In this document: positions 48,601 to 60,571 of the stretch, piece after piece | Layout of the letters: each line of letters begins with the position of its first letter | Numbering within the stretch: position 1 is the first letter of the stretch | Origin: Polytrichum commune | Taxonomy: Eukaryota; Streptophyta; Polytrichopsida; Polytrichales; Polytrichaceae | Assembly: GCA_950295325.1 (NCBI GenBank) | Contig: OX485809.1 | Coordinates: forward strand, 32,550,001 to 32,614,000 | Length of the DNA: 64,000 nt | Reading direction: 5' to 3' | Translations under genes and position numbers: made by a program | The notes under the pieces: model-generated | Databases searched by the model: none | The model's input: the letters and a program-made list of their open reading frames with translations, nothing else | What the model was told of the DNA's origin: nothing

Positions 48601-51600
48601 CAAGGCTTGACAACACCAACCAGAATGAGTTTGCCAAAGTTAGGCAGACCTGAACAGAAAAAGCACATTGTGTCAAGATCACACATGTTCAAAGGATCAT
48701 GAATAGTCTCTTACAATGCAATTAACAAAAGTCGAAGGGTACTAGCAGGATTTAAACAATGTCAGATGAAATGCCTGTCCAAATATATAACCGATGATGT
48801 CTCACACCTTGAGACTTAACTGGTGGATACCTTCTTGAGCTGTAATCAGCACAAAGAGTGTAGAACTGGTTTCTGATTGAGAATAGGTAGAGTAATGTGA
48901 GTAGCAGAAAATATAAGTAATGATCATTACCAACTACCCAGGGACAGCAATAACTGGATCAATCCCACGAGAAAACACACAAGGCACTAGAAGAGACCAA
49001 AAAATGAAGAGAGAAGTAGCACCATACCTGTGCAAAAGAAAGACCAGTGTAAACCTCCAGATAGAACATTGATTTATGTGTCTTTGGTTTTGTGGCATCT
49101 GTCCAGATAGAGAGCCATCCACTTGTGGAAAGCCGAATAACTTCTGTCATGATGTAAAAGAAAAATAGCATGCCCACAACCCATGCACCTCCCATGGCTG
49201 CATTGTAGCGAGCAAGAACCTTCCATGAGATAACTCCTGTTTCACGTTCTTCGGTTTTAATAAGAGAAGACTTTGCTTTTTTTTCCTTTTCTTTCTCAGC
49301 TTCCTTGGGATCTATCTTTGAGCTTAACCGACGCTTTAGAGCTGGACCTTCCTCTGTCTTCGAGCCAATCCAATTGCGTCCTCCATTGACACCTGCGCAA
49401 AGAGATTCCAAACACTTAGAAGGTACAGAGAGATATTGACAACATAAAGAAACAAGCATATCCTTAAAATACAACTACTGTAATGTTGACACAATTTATA
49501 GTTGTTCTTGATTGATCAAACAATATCTATGCAAGAAGCACATGGCTACAACTCAAACAGGTAAACTTGAAGGACATCAACTCAATGCAGGATCATATAA
49601 CATCTTCTCTGGTCGAAAGTGATCTAGCATAAAATGACTACACAATATGTGAACGTTTCTGTAGCTAGTTAGTATCGACAAATCAAACCCAATCTTCAGA
49701 ATCAGAATACACGTCCAAGCATGAAGTATGCTTACAGTGCTCAAACAAACACAAGAAGTGTGGGGAGGTAACTGCAAGGACGACAATGAAATCTGTACCT
49801 TCTTTGTTTTGTTCAAACTCATCTTCCTCATCAACTGTGTCTTCCATACTACCCGCATTCTCCATGAGCTGCTTGAAGAGTGGACCATTAGCAATTAAAT
49901 CCTCATAAGTCCCCTGTTCCTTGATTTCTCCTTGATGAACAAGGAAAATTTTGTCAACACGTGACAAGAAGTGCAGTTGGTTTGTGACCAACAACCTAGT
50001 CTTATTCCGAAGTTCATCCTTAAGACATGTATCAAAAACTTGTCTTGCCACATGGGCATCCAGAGCACTTAGGGGGTCATCAAAGAGGTAGACATCAGCA
50101 TTTGCATAAATTGCTCTAGCAATGGAAACACGTTGTTTCTGTCCACCACTGATATTAACCCCTCTTTCACCAATCTCTGTAGAATCACCTCCAGGTAGTA
50201 AAGAAAGATCACGTGAGAGGGCACTAGCTTGAATGGCACGATTGTATCTCTCAGCATCATAGGGAAGGCCAAAGAGGATGTTATCCCTCACACTTGCATT
50301 AAATATCCATGACACTTGTGGCACATATGCAACTTTGCCACGCACAATGTAGCTACCGGACAATGTAGCCATCTCTCCCAAAACAGATGAAATAATCGAT
50401 GTTTTCCCTTCTCCAGTACTTCCCACGATAGCTACCAGGCTTCCAACTTCAATGTCAAAGTTGATCTTGGATAAAGTGGGGCGCTCAGCGGTTGCCTCCC
50501 ATGAAAAAGTACCATTTTTAACAGAAACAGCCGGTAAACCAGCCTCAAGTGGGGGATTCAAGGCCAAGACACGTTCCTCTGCCAGAAGTAGGTCTTGCAA
50601 ACGCTTTAAAGAAACGTTTGCATTAACAGCGGCCGTGACAAGAGTCGGGAACATGAAAAGAGGAAATCGTAGAACTGCAAAGAGGGAAAGAGATGTGAAA
50701 GCCTTGGCTGGAGTTAAGACACCACCAAAGTAAGTGTAGAACCCAAACGCAAGAACTGTGACAATAATGGGAACACTATTGAGACAAAAAGTGTTTATAG
50801 CTGACAACAGTTGTGCCCTTCTGAACCAGCTGATCTCATCATCTCGTATATTCAGCACCTTCGTGCGGAAGCTGTTTTCCCATGCATAGCATTTCACAAT
50901 GTCCATTGCCGACAAAATTTCATTCATGAGGCCGATGCGCTTGTCAGTTCTTTGTAGACCTTCCTTCGAGAGGTTTCGCATCTTTGTTACCATATAGGTT
51001 TGAAGGGGTATCATAATGAGAAGCACGCACGAACCCATTATGGAGGCAAACCCAAGCTGTGAAGATCAAACACATGAAACTCAGTTAGGGCAGAGACAAT
51101 CAGCAATCGTCAGGAGAAAGACACTACAGCATTCGCATCATTTTCCAGTAGCTTGTAGTATCCTACAGCCTCTCAATATCTAGTATTGTTACAGCATCTA
51201 CAGATTAGATTAGAAATATATGTTCACCTCAATCCTCTAAGATAAAGACTAGATCTCGTCCTTGGTTGTCTATATTTTCACATTTCCTACCTGTGGTGCA
51301 AATGGGCTGAAGACGGTTCATTATGTCAAGACATCCAGGTGACCAAGACCTACAAGACTCTAAACATTTGACAACAAAGCTGTGGCAGTACTGAATGTCG
51401 CCCAAGATTGACCTCATCTGCTAAATTCAAACTCAACACAGGATAGCATCATCACCCCTTGAACTATAGGCATATGAGAGGTTGAGCATTGACAGGAACA
51501 AAATGTGAACACGAGACCTGTTTATAAAGAAGCGTTATTGCAATAACGATACGGAGGGGAGATGACCAGAGTGAATGAAGTTGTTGGCAAATTTGTTGCA

Positions 51601-53871
51601 AGGCCTCTGCATCGGTGGTCATGAGGTTTGTGATTTTTCCTGCAGTGAAACCCTTCCGACCTGCTTGTGTTAATCTTAATGATTTCCGAAATACAGCAGC
51701 AATTAAAGTTGATCGTGTGCGCATGCCAACCCTCATTACATTCTGGAAGTATTGACCTTCACAGATTACACCAAGTATCACACCCAGAAATATTGACGCC
51801 GCATACATATATCCTTTCCATACAGGTTCTCGATTTTGCATCGACTCCAACAGTAAACTCAAACAAACAGGTCCAACAAATTGGGCAGCATCATTCCCTA
51901 TCTTGAAGAACCCTCCAAGCCAGAAACGTGCCCCTAATGCGCGATTAAGGGACTTCAGTAACCAGGGATTAGGTCGACTGCGTTCGTCATCCCAAGCCCT
52001 TTGAAAGGCTCCATAAAGTTGCTCTGTGGTATCCCAACTATCAAGCATCCAAATGTCTTTCTCGGTAAGAGGCCGCTTATACCCAAGTTTCATCAATGGT
52101 GACATCCAATCAAATAAGAGATATTGGATAATGTTGGCCTTCCTTTCCGGGCACACCTCTGGAGCCCCACCGATAGGCACATAGTCACCCCCGTTTTCAT
52201 GGGTCTCCTCTGTATTAAGTGGAGTATAAGCAGCTTGGGGTACCAAAGTTGGGAAATAGCAAAGGTAGAAAACACCTAGTAGAGCAGCTCCCACATACTG
52301 GGTAATAGCAGTGTAGAGTGCAACCACGGAATACAAACTTTTAAGAGCAAGAGAAAATTGCAGCATGGTCGTCTGGGCCACCACAAAATATATGATTGCA
52401 AATCGAACATACCACACAAGGGTTCTTGTGTAGCTTTTGAGCTCTATTTGGAGCATTGTTGCTATGGTGATCCATGCCAAACTGCTTAATAAGAGAGTTG
52501 CGATCTGCAAAGGGGCACATCATCACATCAGGTATCTCTCTTGCAATCCCAAGATCTCAATCAAATTTATGCCATTCTTGGTCACAAAACACCTGCAATT
52601 ATTATGACATCCAGACTAGCAGCTTCCCCAAATAGATTTAATAAGGAGTTGATCTGTAGACCCCAAGGCCACAGCCTATTCAACCAGAAGTTCTAGCACC
52701 TTGAAATAATGTGTTGACAAAAAATTAACAACAATGACAACATTTTGTGTAATAATTGAGCACCATAAAGATTTCAAAGATGTCACCAAACAACATTAAA
52801 TGGGTTTCTACACTGGAAAGTCCAAACTGTCAAACAGAAAGATACTCATGACCTGACCACAAATCAGAAGACTCACCCCTACCCTTCCACACTGTTGTGG
52901 CCATCGCTTAAACTGGTTAAATACAAAACTGGTTAGTTTTTTCATTCTTAAAAGATGGTATAACCACCACAATGTCACACATTTCTCTACATTGATTGTT
53001 ATCTCCAGAAATAGAAATGTGTAAACTTAGTGAAGGTCTCAGTAGGTTTCCTGGAGTCTTGATTTTGAATTGAAAGTTTGGGCAATCGATTTGATTAGCT
53101 TGTTACTAGTTGCCGATTCTCCCAGTTCATTGCATCTTGTGAGGGCATCCATTTCACAACCTTCTTTTATTGGCTTCAATTCATGTAACATACCAATCAT
53201 TAAGATACATTTTGAGCTGTCACCCACATTCTTATTCTTAAAGCCCACCACACTTACAAAAATCCCCCCCTCTTGATACGACGGCCTACTTCAAATAACT
53301 AGCCCGCTTTCTCATGACCTTGGAGAAGGGTGTCAAAGAATGTGAGAACTTCCAACAGAAAATCACAGCCAGGTGACTTATTTTGACCTCAAAGGTCGTT
53401 CAAAAGACTAATTTCTCCACAGCTCCAAACCCCATGCACATGCATTTAGAATGTAGACAGCTGAAATGCATAAAACAATATCCCTCATTTTCCTGCTCTT
53501 AAACCTCAGAACTTAGAGCGATGAAGGTGGAGTACCTCAAAAGGCGGTAATGAGGTTTCCCCATTCAAGTTAACAGTCGAAATTCCAAGTGCGATTTGAG
53601 CCAAGGGAGCCACAGCACAGAAGGAAGCCAGCAGCATTCCAAAGTAATGACCCCATGGGGTTTTAACCTTAAAGCGCTCAACTGATGAGGCATACAGCAG
53701 CGAATGGATGCGGTGGAGAGTGAAGAAGAGCAGTAACAAGTTGGACAGGTTGACAATGATCGTATCCACAAGACACGGTGTGTAGGCTCCGAACCCGCTC
53801 GGCAGTTTGGTAGCCCAGGCCCCTGCCTCCAGGGGCCGACAGTAAGCAGCCAGCATTCTCTCCATTCTCAT
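45682..53871 (-). CDS. ABCC: ABCC1/ABCC2-type vacuolar ABC transporter (MRP family), full length
   Basis: Seven exons (- strand): 53871-53536, 52504-51518, 51056-49799, 49392-49028, 48649-47143, 46910-46645 and 45888-45682. All introns are GT-AG, the frame is continuous and the protein is 1641 aa, close to the roughly 1620 aa of Arabidopsis ABCC1/2. An in-frame TGA lies 9 nt upstream of the ATG. Order: an N-terminal membrane region (TMD0, with FGAYTPC near the start), linker (PLTEKD), TMD1, NBD1 with Walker A GSTGEGKT (653-660), ISGGQ (743-747) and Walker [11 protein letters not shown], a charged linker ([14 protein letters not shown]), TMD2, NBD2 with GRTGAGKSS (1288-1296), SVGQ (1392-1395), LDEATAAVD and switch His 1447, then a plant-type C-terminal extension ending after EERWW. 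NBD1 has D for the catalytic Glu, normal for ABCC proteins. Known relatives are ATP-driven tonoplast pumps for glutathione conjugates, phytochelatin-metal(loid) complexes and glucosides. The exact substrate here is inferred only. Confidence 0.95.
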
Positions 53872-56110
53872 ATTTCTAGGTCATGCCTACCTGCTGAGGG
53901 AAACCATGGGAAATCCAAAATGCAACAAACCATTTGATGTTTAGAGCACTGAGCGTAAGTTGAATAAATAAATTCATTCCACTAGCCCCCTTCACACTGT
54001 CCGCACTATACCCTGAAGGATATAGAGAAGTGATGGACGCAGCACCAATCAAGTAAGATAAGCAACATAATCATATAGCAAGACACCAACTTCCCAGACT
54101 ATAGAGTTTGAACCGTACCTTACCATTATCATGTGAGACAGACTTGATTGACAAACCCAAACCCCAGATTCGGTTTCCAATTTTTCCAAATTCATCTCCG
54201 CCTCATCTCTCCGCCCTCCCGTGCACATAGCCGCATCCTGTCTCAACACAAGCCCACACCACAAATGCCCTGAGCAAACAATGTACCACAGAAAAATCAT
54301 CATATTTCCCTCTTAAGCAATGCAGAGTGCACACTTCAAATGAAAGCCAAAAAACTTCCACTCTCAAGGAATTCAGCAATCAATCCCCCAACATCGTTGA
54401 TTTCACTAGAAAACCTCGGATTTAAGGAAGAATTTAACACAAACCCAGAATTTAACGACAGTACACATTATGGAGTGCTTTAACTTCCAAGCTCTCAAGC
54501 CTTTGGTGCTGTTTTATCATCTATGTGGATACGATGCATGCTTACACCTCGCTCACATTGAAGGAAAGGACCCTGAGATTGCTAGCAGACCCATTTCCAT
54601 GAAAATTTATTGGTAACCTCTTCTATCCGGGGAAGTTCCCATATTCATCATGTGGCGCAGCTCGCAAACCCATAAGGTAATATCACAGCAACATCAGATG
54701 CAAAAATGGCCAAGGACCTTTTCCTATGTTAGTGATGTCAAATTTGTGGCTCTACCAATTCACAACCGCATGTATGCAACCACAAACTGCGATCGTACAG
54801 TGAAGTCTTTACACCCCAGACGCGAGGTGCATCAAATTCTGAAGGCTGAGCTTTCCAACTCCCCGGAAATTTGCCACCACAGGCGGTATTACGCATGGAG
54901 GAATTTGTGAGGAAGGTGGTAACGATCAAGAGTTCTCCGAGAGCCAGCCAGGCTACCCGTGCGTATATGGAACCCCGAAACTAATGAACTACGAACGCCA
55001 CACTTTATGTACTCTCACCAATGCTCCTTCTCTCCAACACACCGCAAATCACCGCAAAATGTGTGTATCTTACCGACACATACATCCAAAATGCTCAAAA
55101 CCTCGTCGGCAACGAAAAATTCCAACGAAATGAAACGATCTAAAACCTCTGAAAACAATCCACTACGAAGAACTACACCCCACAAATGATCCAAACCTGG
55201 TGCAAAAGAAGAATTTCGCACGAAACGACGAAGATTTTAGATCTCTGAAAACAATCCAGCATGAAGAACAACACACCGTGCTCTCACCAATGCCCCTCCT
55301 TCCCCCTCCAACACACAACAATCATCGCCACAAAATGTTTCTCTGGCCAACATCCACATCCAAAATGCTCCAAAACCTGGTCCGAATTTTACTTTTTTAG
55401 AAGTCACACGAAACGACGATGATTTTATAAGTCTGAAAACAATCCAGCACGAACGATTACGGCGGCACCACTGCTCTCGCACCATTGCTCCTTGTTTCCA
55501 TCCAACACACAACAATCATCGCCACAAACAAAAATTCGTCTCTCTGACCAACCAGCATCCACATCGAGAATGCTCCAAACCTCACCTCGTCGACCCAAAC
55601 ACGTCACACAAAAATGTGTCTGTGTCTCTCTCTCCCTCTCTCTGGCCAACACACACATCCAAAATGCACAAAACCTCGTCGAAGAAAGCAAAAACTTCAC
55701 ACGAAACGACGACGACGACGACGATTTTAATCCCTGATAACAAGTCACAGGTGCTCTCTCACCAATGGTCGGTCCTTCTCTCCTATGAAACTCAAAACCA
55801 TCATCGCCAACCACAAAAAAACAAACAGAATCTCTCTTCCTCTCTCCAATCTCGTCGATCCCAAATCTCTGAAAACAATTCCATCGCAAACCTCTCGGTC
55901 CCTTCGACACACCAACCAACCATCATCGCCACAATACAGAGTGAAATGTGTAAGAGTGAAACTCATGACGCTAGTGAAATGCGGAGGAGAGGTTGTTCGC
56001 ACCTGCGGCGGTCGGGAGCACGACACGGATCGGGCGGAGGGGACTCGAGCGAAGAAAAGAAGCCAAGGAGGAGAAAGGGAGGGGATATGTCTCTCATGTA
56101 ATCAGTTAAG
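53872..56110 (-). other. Probable 5' leader of the ABCC gene: non-coding exon near 56 kb plus intron
   Basis: On the - strand, about 56110-56003 is pyrimidine-rich and CpG-rich and ends in CCGCAG|GTGCGAAC, a plausible donor (GT at 56002-56001). Just before the start codon, TTTCCCTCAGCAG (about 53900-53891) is a plausible acceptor. Together they suggest a non-coding first exon and a leader intron of about 2.1 kb. No TATA box is obvious upstream. Apart from the degenerate array at 55010-55940, the interval 53872-55009 shows no gene or recognised repeat. Inferred from splice-site quality and composition. Confidence 0.4.
55010..55940. repeat. Degenerate tandem array in the ABCC upstream region
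   Basis: About five irregular units of 90-280 bp. Recurrent blocks are 'ctctcaccaatgctcctt', 'caacacacaacaatcatcgc', 'catccaaaatgctc(c)aaaacct', 'acacgaaacgacgacgat' and 'tctgaaaacaatccagcac'. Unit starts are near 55013, 55181 (partial), 55272, 55474 and 55751. CpG is retained throughout, unlike intergenic repeats. The 161- and 164-codon frames on the two strands are shadows of this array (simple, biased peptides, mutually antisense). Confidence 0.75.
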
Positions 56111-56133
56111 TAAGTAGGTACACTAAATAAGTT

Positions 56134-56446
56134 GTGTGGGTGGGTGGGTGTGTGGGGAAGCTTGCGTTGTTCGTTTTGGTATCCACAATTATACGTGAAG
56201 ATCCGTCCCGCGGGGACGACAAGAGCAAAAGCGCATCTGGAGGCGGCTGCTGCTCTTCGTCCCCCGGTGCTTGCTCGGGAAGCGCACCTCCAACTCCGAT
56301 GACCAAACTAGTGGCCCAGAAGGGAAGCGAAGGAGCTCCAGAAACTGCCATTCCCTCCAGGATTCCTTCCCGTTTGACGAGGACCTCCACCCGCGACGCA
56401 CCTCCTACGGCTTGCACGGCACCCGGCCCCTCTATCCTAGGGCCGC
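56134..56446 (+). other. GC- and CpG-rich island of unknown nature (possible gene fragment)
   Basis: The strongest CpG concentration outside the genes. One + frame over about 56220-56446 reads as a hydrophilic peptide (KRTSNSDDQTSGPEGKRR, then FPFDEDLHPRRTSYG) with G/C-biased third positions. Other frames on both strands are also open, so G+C content may explain this. It is cut off at the right by a MITE at 56463. It could be a truncated exon, or promoter DNA shared with the divergent ABCC leader. No family is recognised. Confidence 0.3.
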
Positions 56447-56462
56447 ATCACACTCTATCCTA

Positions 56463-56952
56463 GGGCCGCTCCACATGGGGTCCCAAGCCCCCATTCCCAA
56501 GTCCCAACATGGAGGCAAAGTCCCAACTTTTGAGCCTCGAGAACCCGTTCGAATGTGGTTTGTTAACATTATAAGTCGGATCGTTGATTATTTTATGCAA
56601 CAAGCAATTGTCGCACTTGAGGCTTAGGACTTGGGACGTGAGTGAAGTGGTGAAGGTCGGTTCACACAGGGTCCCAAATCCTAAGTCTTGAGTATGACAT
56701 GGATGCCCACATGGCAACTTTTTCTAGAGGTGAGGCTCATGACTTGTGTTGAGGGTTGGGTCAAGCAAAATAAAGCTAGGCCCGCCTCTCAACACAAGCC
56801 TCTCAAGGTCCGACTTTGAGGATAATTAACCAAGTTTTAATGGTTTCTTGAGGCTGAAAAGTTGGGACGTCGCTTCCATGTTGGGACTTGGGATCCCATG
56901 GGGTCACATGGAGTTGACCTCGAGTGACACAGGACCATGTGTGAACTGGCAC
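56463..56952. mobile_element. GGGCCGCTCCACATGG MITE, relative of 587-951
   Basis: Left end GGGCCGCTCCACATGGGGTC, right end 'ggaccatgtgtgaactggcac'. The interior contains 'gtcccaacttttgagcctcg' and an inverted counterpart, as in 587-951. The left junction 'ctctatcctagggccgc' is duplicated 24 bp upstream (56430-56446 and 56454-56470). Target repeats are not exact (CTA left, TAG right). Confidence 0.65.
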
Positions 56953-57090
56953 TAGTTCGTGCATTGCTTACTTACTTTATTATTAAGTTTACCCAAGGGT
57001 CAATGCCATGCTAAACCCATGTTGACAATAGGGCGAATTTGCCAAAGGACGAGGATTGTTCTTACATGGTAATTTAGATTCAAACTAGTA

Positions 57091-57294
57091 ACGAAAACAA
57101 AAATACCATCAAATACCCATACCCTACTTGTGTCAAAAGTTTGAAATCATCATTATAGGTACCCGAATGGTATCAAACCAATGTGGAATTGGGATTATCA
57201 TTCTTGATACCATTCAAGTACCTATAATGAGGATATTGACTTGTTGATACAAGTAGGGTATGGGTATTTGACAGTATTTTTGTTTCCAATACCA
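57091..57294. mobile_element. Foldback element
   Basis: The left arm 57091-57180 ('aaaacaaaaataccatcaaa', 'tacccataccctacttgtg', 'cattataggtacccgaatgg') pairs with the right arm 57201-57294 ('ccattcaagtacctataatg', 'acaagtagggtatgggta', 'tatttttgttt') with modest divergence. The loop is about 20 bp. Non-coding. Confidence 0.7.
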
Positions 57295-58128
57295 TTTGGG
57301 TTTATGATACATCCAAGAACCTTCATACATAGGCAAAATCGCCTTGGTACCAATTTGGATTTGAATGGTATTGACCCGAATAATAACTTGTGTATACAAA
57401 GGTTCTCACACCTCGAGATACCCATCAAATATCAAAATATGGTTGATATTACAGTTTTGATATCCAAGGGTAGGTTCTTTGATACCAATATTGTTGTTGA
57501 ATTTCGATACTATGCACGCACCTATGCACCATACCAACATTGGGTACATCGAGGTAAGCGGCTCTTAAACGGACACTTTTTTCTCTATGCCTATTTCTTG
57601 TAGGATATGAGACACATACTTAGTTAGTGCAAGATGATTACCAATATTCAAATTGTGCCCATAGCAAACGTTCCTCATCGTTTTTGAACCTTGTATGAAT
57701 ATCGTATTCGTTGTCAAACTGATTCTTTAAGTTGTTAAATGATTGTATAGGTCTCATGCCCCCAAATTATGTTGGCTACTATGCTTAGAATGGTTAGCAA
57801 TTTTTGAGCATGTAGTCCAGTCTATGTCAACATGTACCTTCATAGTGTGTGTTCTTCAATTCACACCCCAAACAATATATCACTCAAATACAAGTGTCCG
57901 TTTAAAGTCACAAACTAAAATAGGCATATCTACTTTAGTACGGTCCAACACTCCAAAACTTGAGCAATGTTATTGGTCAAAAGCATAATTTTGGACCTTG
58001 GGAGTTTACACTTTGGTTTGGGTCCAAGGTATGGACTAGATAAGATAGACGTGTGTTATTTGAGCATCTTTCTCCTTGCACCCACTTGATGTAAGATACG
58101 AAGCATACAATTAGTGCAAGATGTATTA
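57295..58128. other. Intergenic, no supported gene
   Basis: A 120-codon frame (57241-57603, +) starts inside the foldback and has no recognisable domain. A family-G fragment lies near 57880-57920. Nothing else is recognised. Confidence 0.45.
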
Positions 58129-58395
58129 GGTAATCGTTTTATTGGAACCGGTTATCGGTGCAAAATCGGTTCTGCACCGATAACCGGTTCCAATAAAACG
58201 ATTACCGGATGTAACCGGTTGGCCGCTTTGTTGAGCCGCGCATGTGACCTAAACAGTGGGTCACCTCTCACCATAACCGATTTAGATGATCATAACCGGC
58301 TAGGATGTCGAGGTTATCGTCTGCAAACCTGTGTGCTCAGAGCCAATCGTGTAGTGCCACCTCGGCGAAACAAAGCGGCCAACCGGTTACGATTA
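58129..58395. repeat. Perfect 34-bp hairpin beside a second inverted pair, CpG-rich
   Basis: 58129-58162 and 58173-58206 are exact reverse complements (34 bp) around a 10-nt loop. Immediately after, 'gtaaccggttggccgctttg' (about 58210) pairs with 'caaagcggccaaccggttac' near 58371-58391. The motif AACCGGTT or CCGGTT recurs at least five times in 270 bp. Intact CpGs contrast with the AT-rich flanks. The 116-codon + frame (58114-58464) merely reads through the arms. Confidence 0.85.
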
Positions 58396-58567
58396 GCAAA
58401 TCCAACTTGTGCATGTTTGCCTCATAATTTTTTAAGAATCCAAAGTAGAAGTTTATTACGATAAGGAGCAATTTTACACCGAGGTTGAGATATCATTTCT
58501 ACTCCATACATACCAAATTTAGATTAATGTAAGTACTACAATCTTGCACAAGTCTACTATATTCTAA

Positions 58568-59067
58568 GGGCCACTTCACACACGATATTGAGAGCCCCTG
58601 ACCATTGCACTTCAAGCACTTTCATTGGTGGAAAAGCCGGAGCCAATCCAAGTTTGCTTCAAACTACACTTGAGGGACCAACGGAGTATGTGAATGCAAG
58701 ATGGATGTAAAGTCTACATGGATTCCTACATGGCATCGAACAAATCATGTTTCATGATCACTTTGACCATTTTCAAAAACCACCTCTTGGAGGTAGGCCT
58801 AACACAAAACTAGGAGACCATGGCACTCCGAACGCTCACAACCATTGATTTATTCTATTTTATCATGTGTGAGGACCCGCATGAATAGACATTCATTAAA
58901 ACAACATTTGATTAAGGGTCCCATCACATATGACTTCACACTACACTTGAGGGTCCATGACCACCCTACATGATTTTCAAGGTGTCTTGGGACAACCCTT
59001 TGGACACTTTCTTTTGGGCTCTCACAATTTCATGGTCACGGCTCTTGGCTCGTGTGTGAAGTGGCCC
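58568..59067. mobile_element. GGGCCACTTCACACAC MITE, copy 3, TAA target duplication
   Basis: Inverted ends GGGCCACTTCACACACGA and TGTGTGAAGTGGCCC, flanked by TAA at 58565-58567 and 59068-59070. 500 bp. The interior matches 22440-22952 and, inverted, 8359-9093. Cleanest member of this subfamily. Confidence 0.85.
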
Positions 59068-59135
59068 TAAGATTGTTATTACCACATAGGATTACAAGCA
59101 AAGAGAGAGATCACATTTGGAGACGACAACACTAA

Positions 59136-59631
59136 GGGCCGCTTTACACCTAGAGGCCAGGCCAATTCGTTGTGTAAGAGGCTTGAAATCCTCAATTGTG
59201 ATTGGCCAAAGGCTGAAATCGGCCCCAACCCCTTTACACCTAGAGGCGGGGCCGATTTGGTGGTATGAATTTTTTAATTAAAAAGATGCATGGTATGACA
59301 CGGCCCGAGCTCATTGTATTGGGTGCACCCAAAATGAAAGGCCAATGTCAAATTTCAATAAATAAAATAAAATATGATTTTTTTAACGAACCATATCCAT
59401 TGGATTATGTGGAATTATAAACGGCTCTATGCTAAATTTGTTGGATTATGCTAGATTTATTGAATCGGCCTAGTTTCTTGGCCCTAAGGCCTTAACATAT
59501 GGAAAAATTGGCCCCCATTATAATCTTATTATAATGTGTAGTTGAGGCCGGCCTCCAACCCAAAAGGGGGTGAAATTTCATGTAAATAGCCTCAAGGGGA
59601 ATTGGCCCGGCCTCTAGGTGTAAAGCGGCCC
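59136..59631. mobile_element. GGGCCGCTTTACACCTAG MITE, TAA target duplication, inserted in a coding relic
   Basis: Ends GGGCCGCTTTACACCTAGAG and its complement are exact over about 20 bp. TAA lies at 59133-59135 and 59632-59634. 496 bp. A second inner copy of the left end ('cctttacacctagaggcggg') begins near 59230. The element interrupts a - strand open frame (next entry). Confidence 0.85.
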
Positions 59632-59784
59632 TAACCATATAGAACAAACGCTTGTTGGCGTCCCTTCCCTCTTTAGACATAATGCAATCAATCTCATGAA
59701 GCATTTGCGTAAATATAGCTTCATTGGGAAATCTTTTTGTCAATGGATCAAGTACTTTGTTGTGTTGGAGTCGGGCATGTCTAC
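59632..59784 (-). pseudogene. Coding relic interrupted by a MITE
   Basis: On the - strand a protein-like frame reads KVLDPLTKRFPNEAIF, then MLHEIDCIMSKEGRDANKR and LFYMV before meeting the MITE at 59631. If the element and one target copy are ignored, the frame resumes at 59135 and continues in phase for about 14 codons to a TAA near 59094. So the insertion hit an open frame. The peptide family is not recognised. Together with 60572-60847 it may be debris of one gene. Confidence 0.35.
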
Positions 59785-60571
59785 CTTAAGTCAACCAAGA
59801 TAGATAGATATGAACACCTGCCCTCCTTAAAGGGCCGGTGTGAATAGAGTGTTTGTTCGTCTTGACAATGAGCCAGAGCCCACATGAGTAAGTCAACCAA
59901 CAACAAGAGGAGGAGAATGGATCATGAGCCGCAAGAGTGGCGAGTCGTCTAGCTATTCGAGCTTGTTTATTGATCATAGTTGATCACCCTATGGATGAAT
60001 TGTGAGGACTGTGGATGACAACAAAGTTCGTGAATGAAATCATGATAAATTTTTGATGACTCTTATCTTCTTCGATGAGTGATTGGTTATAATCAAACAT
60101 TAATTGGTGTTGATGGTTTTTAAGTGGCGCACCATTTTCTTGATAAATGTAGGCGCTCTTCATTCAAGAAATTTGTATTTCTACTTTGAGACACCAATTT
60201 TCAAGTTTGGAATTAAGGTCCATTAAGGGGTGTTTTGGACCCCCCGAGTTTCTTGGATTTGGGCCCTAATGTTGAAGGTGGTTCAAAACTCCAAAACAGA
60301 GGGAGTCTATTGGTCAAGAGCAAAGTTCTTGGGGGGTGCACCTTTCATTAAAACCTAGAATCACGTGCATTCACTGCATACTCTAAAAACCCCCTATATA
60401 CAAGTTATTTTTTGTGAAATGAAGTAATACACATACAATTGCAACAATAAATATACAAGTGACAATATGTATACACAAAAAAAACATCCATTCATATATA
60501 GTCATTAACATAAGTATACAAATATACTTTTGAACAATAATCAACCCCTATAATATGTATAACAAAATATC

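Noticed and set aside
55425-56101. Antisense open frames of 161-164 codons as a gene upstream of the transporter
   Set aside because: Both strands are open at once because of the tandem CGA/CATCGC-rich array. Peptides are biased and the frame follows the repeat units, so these are shadows.
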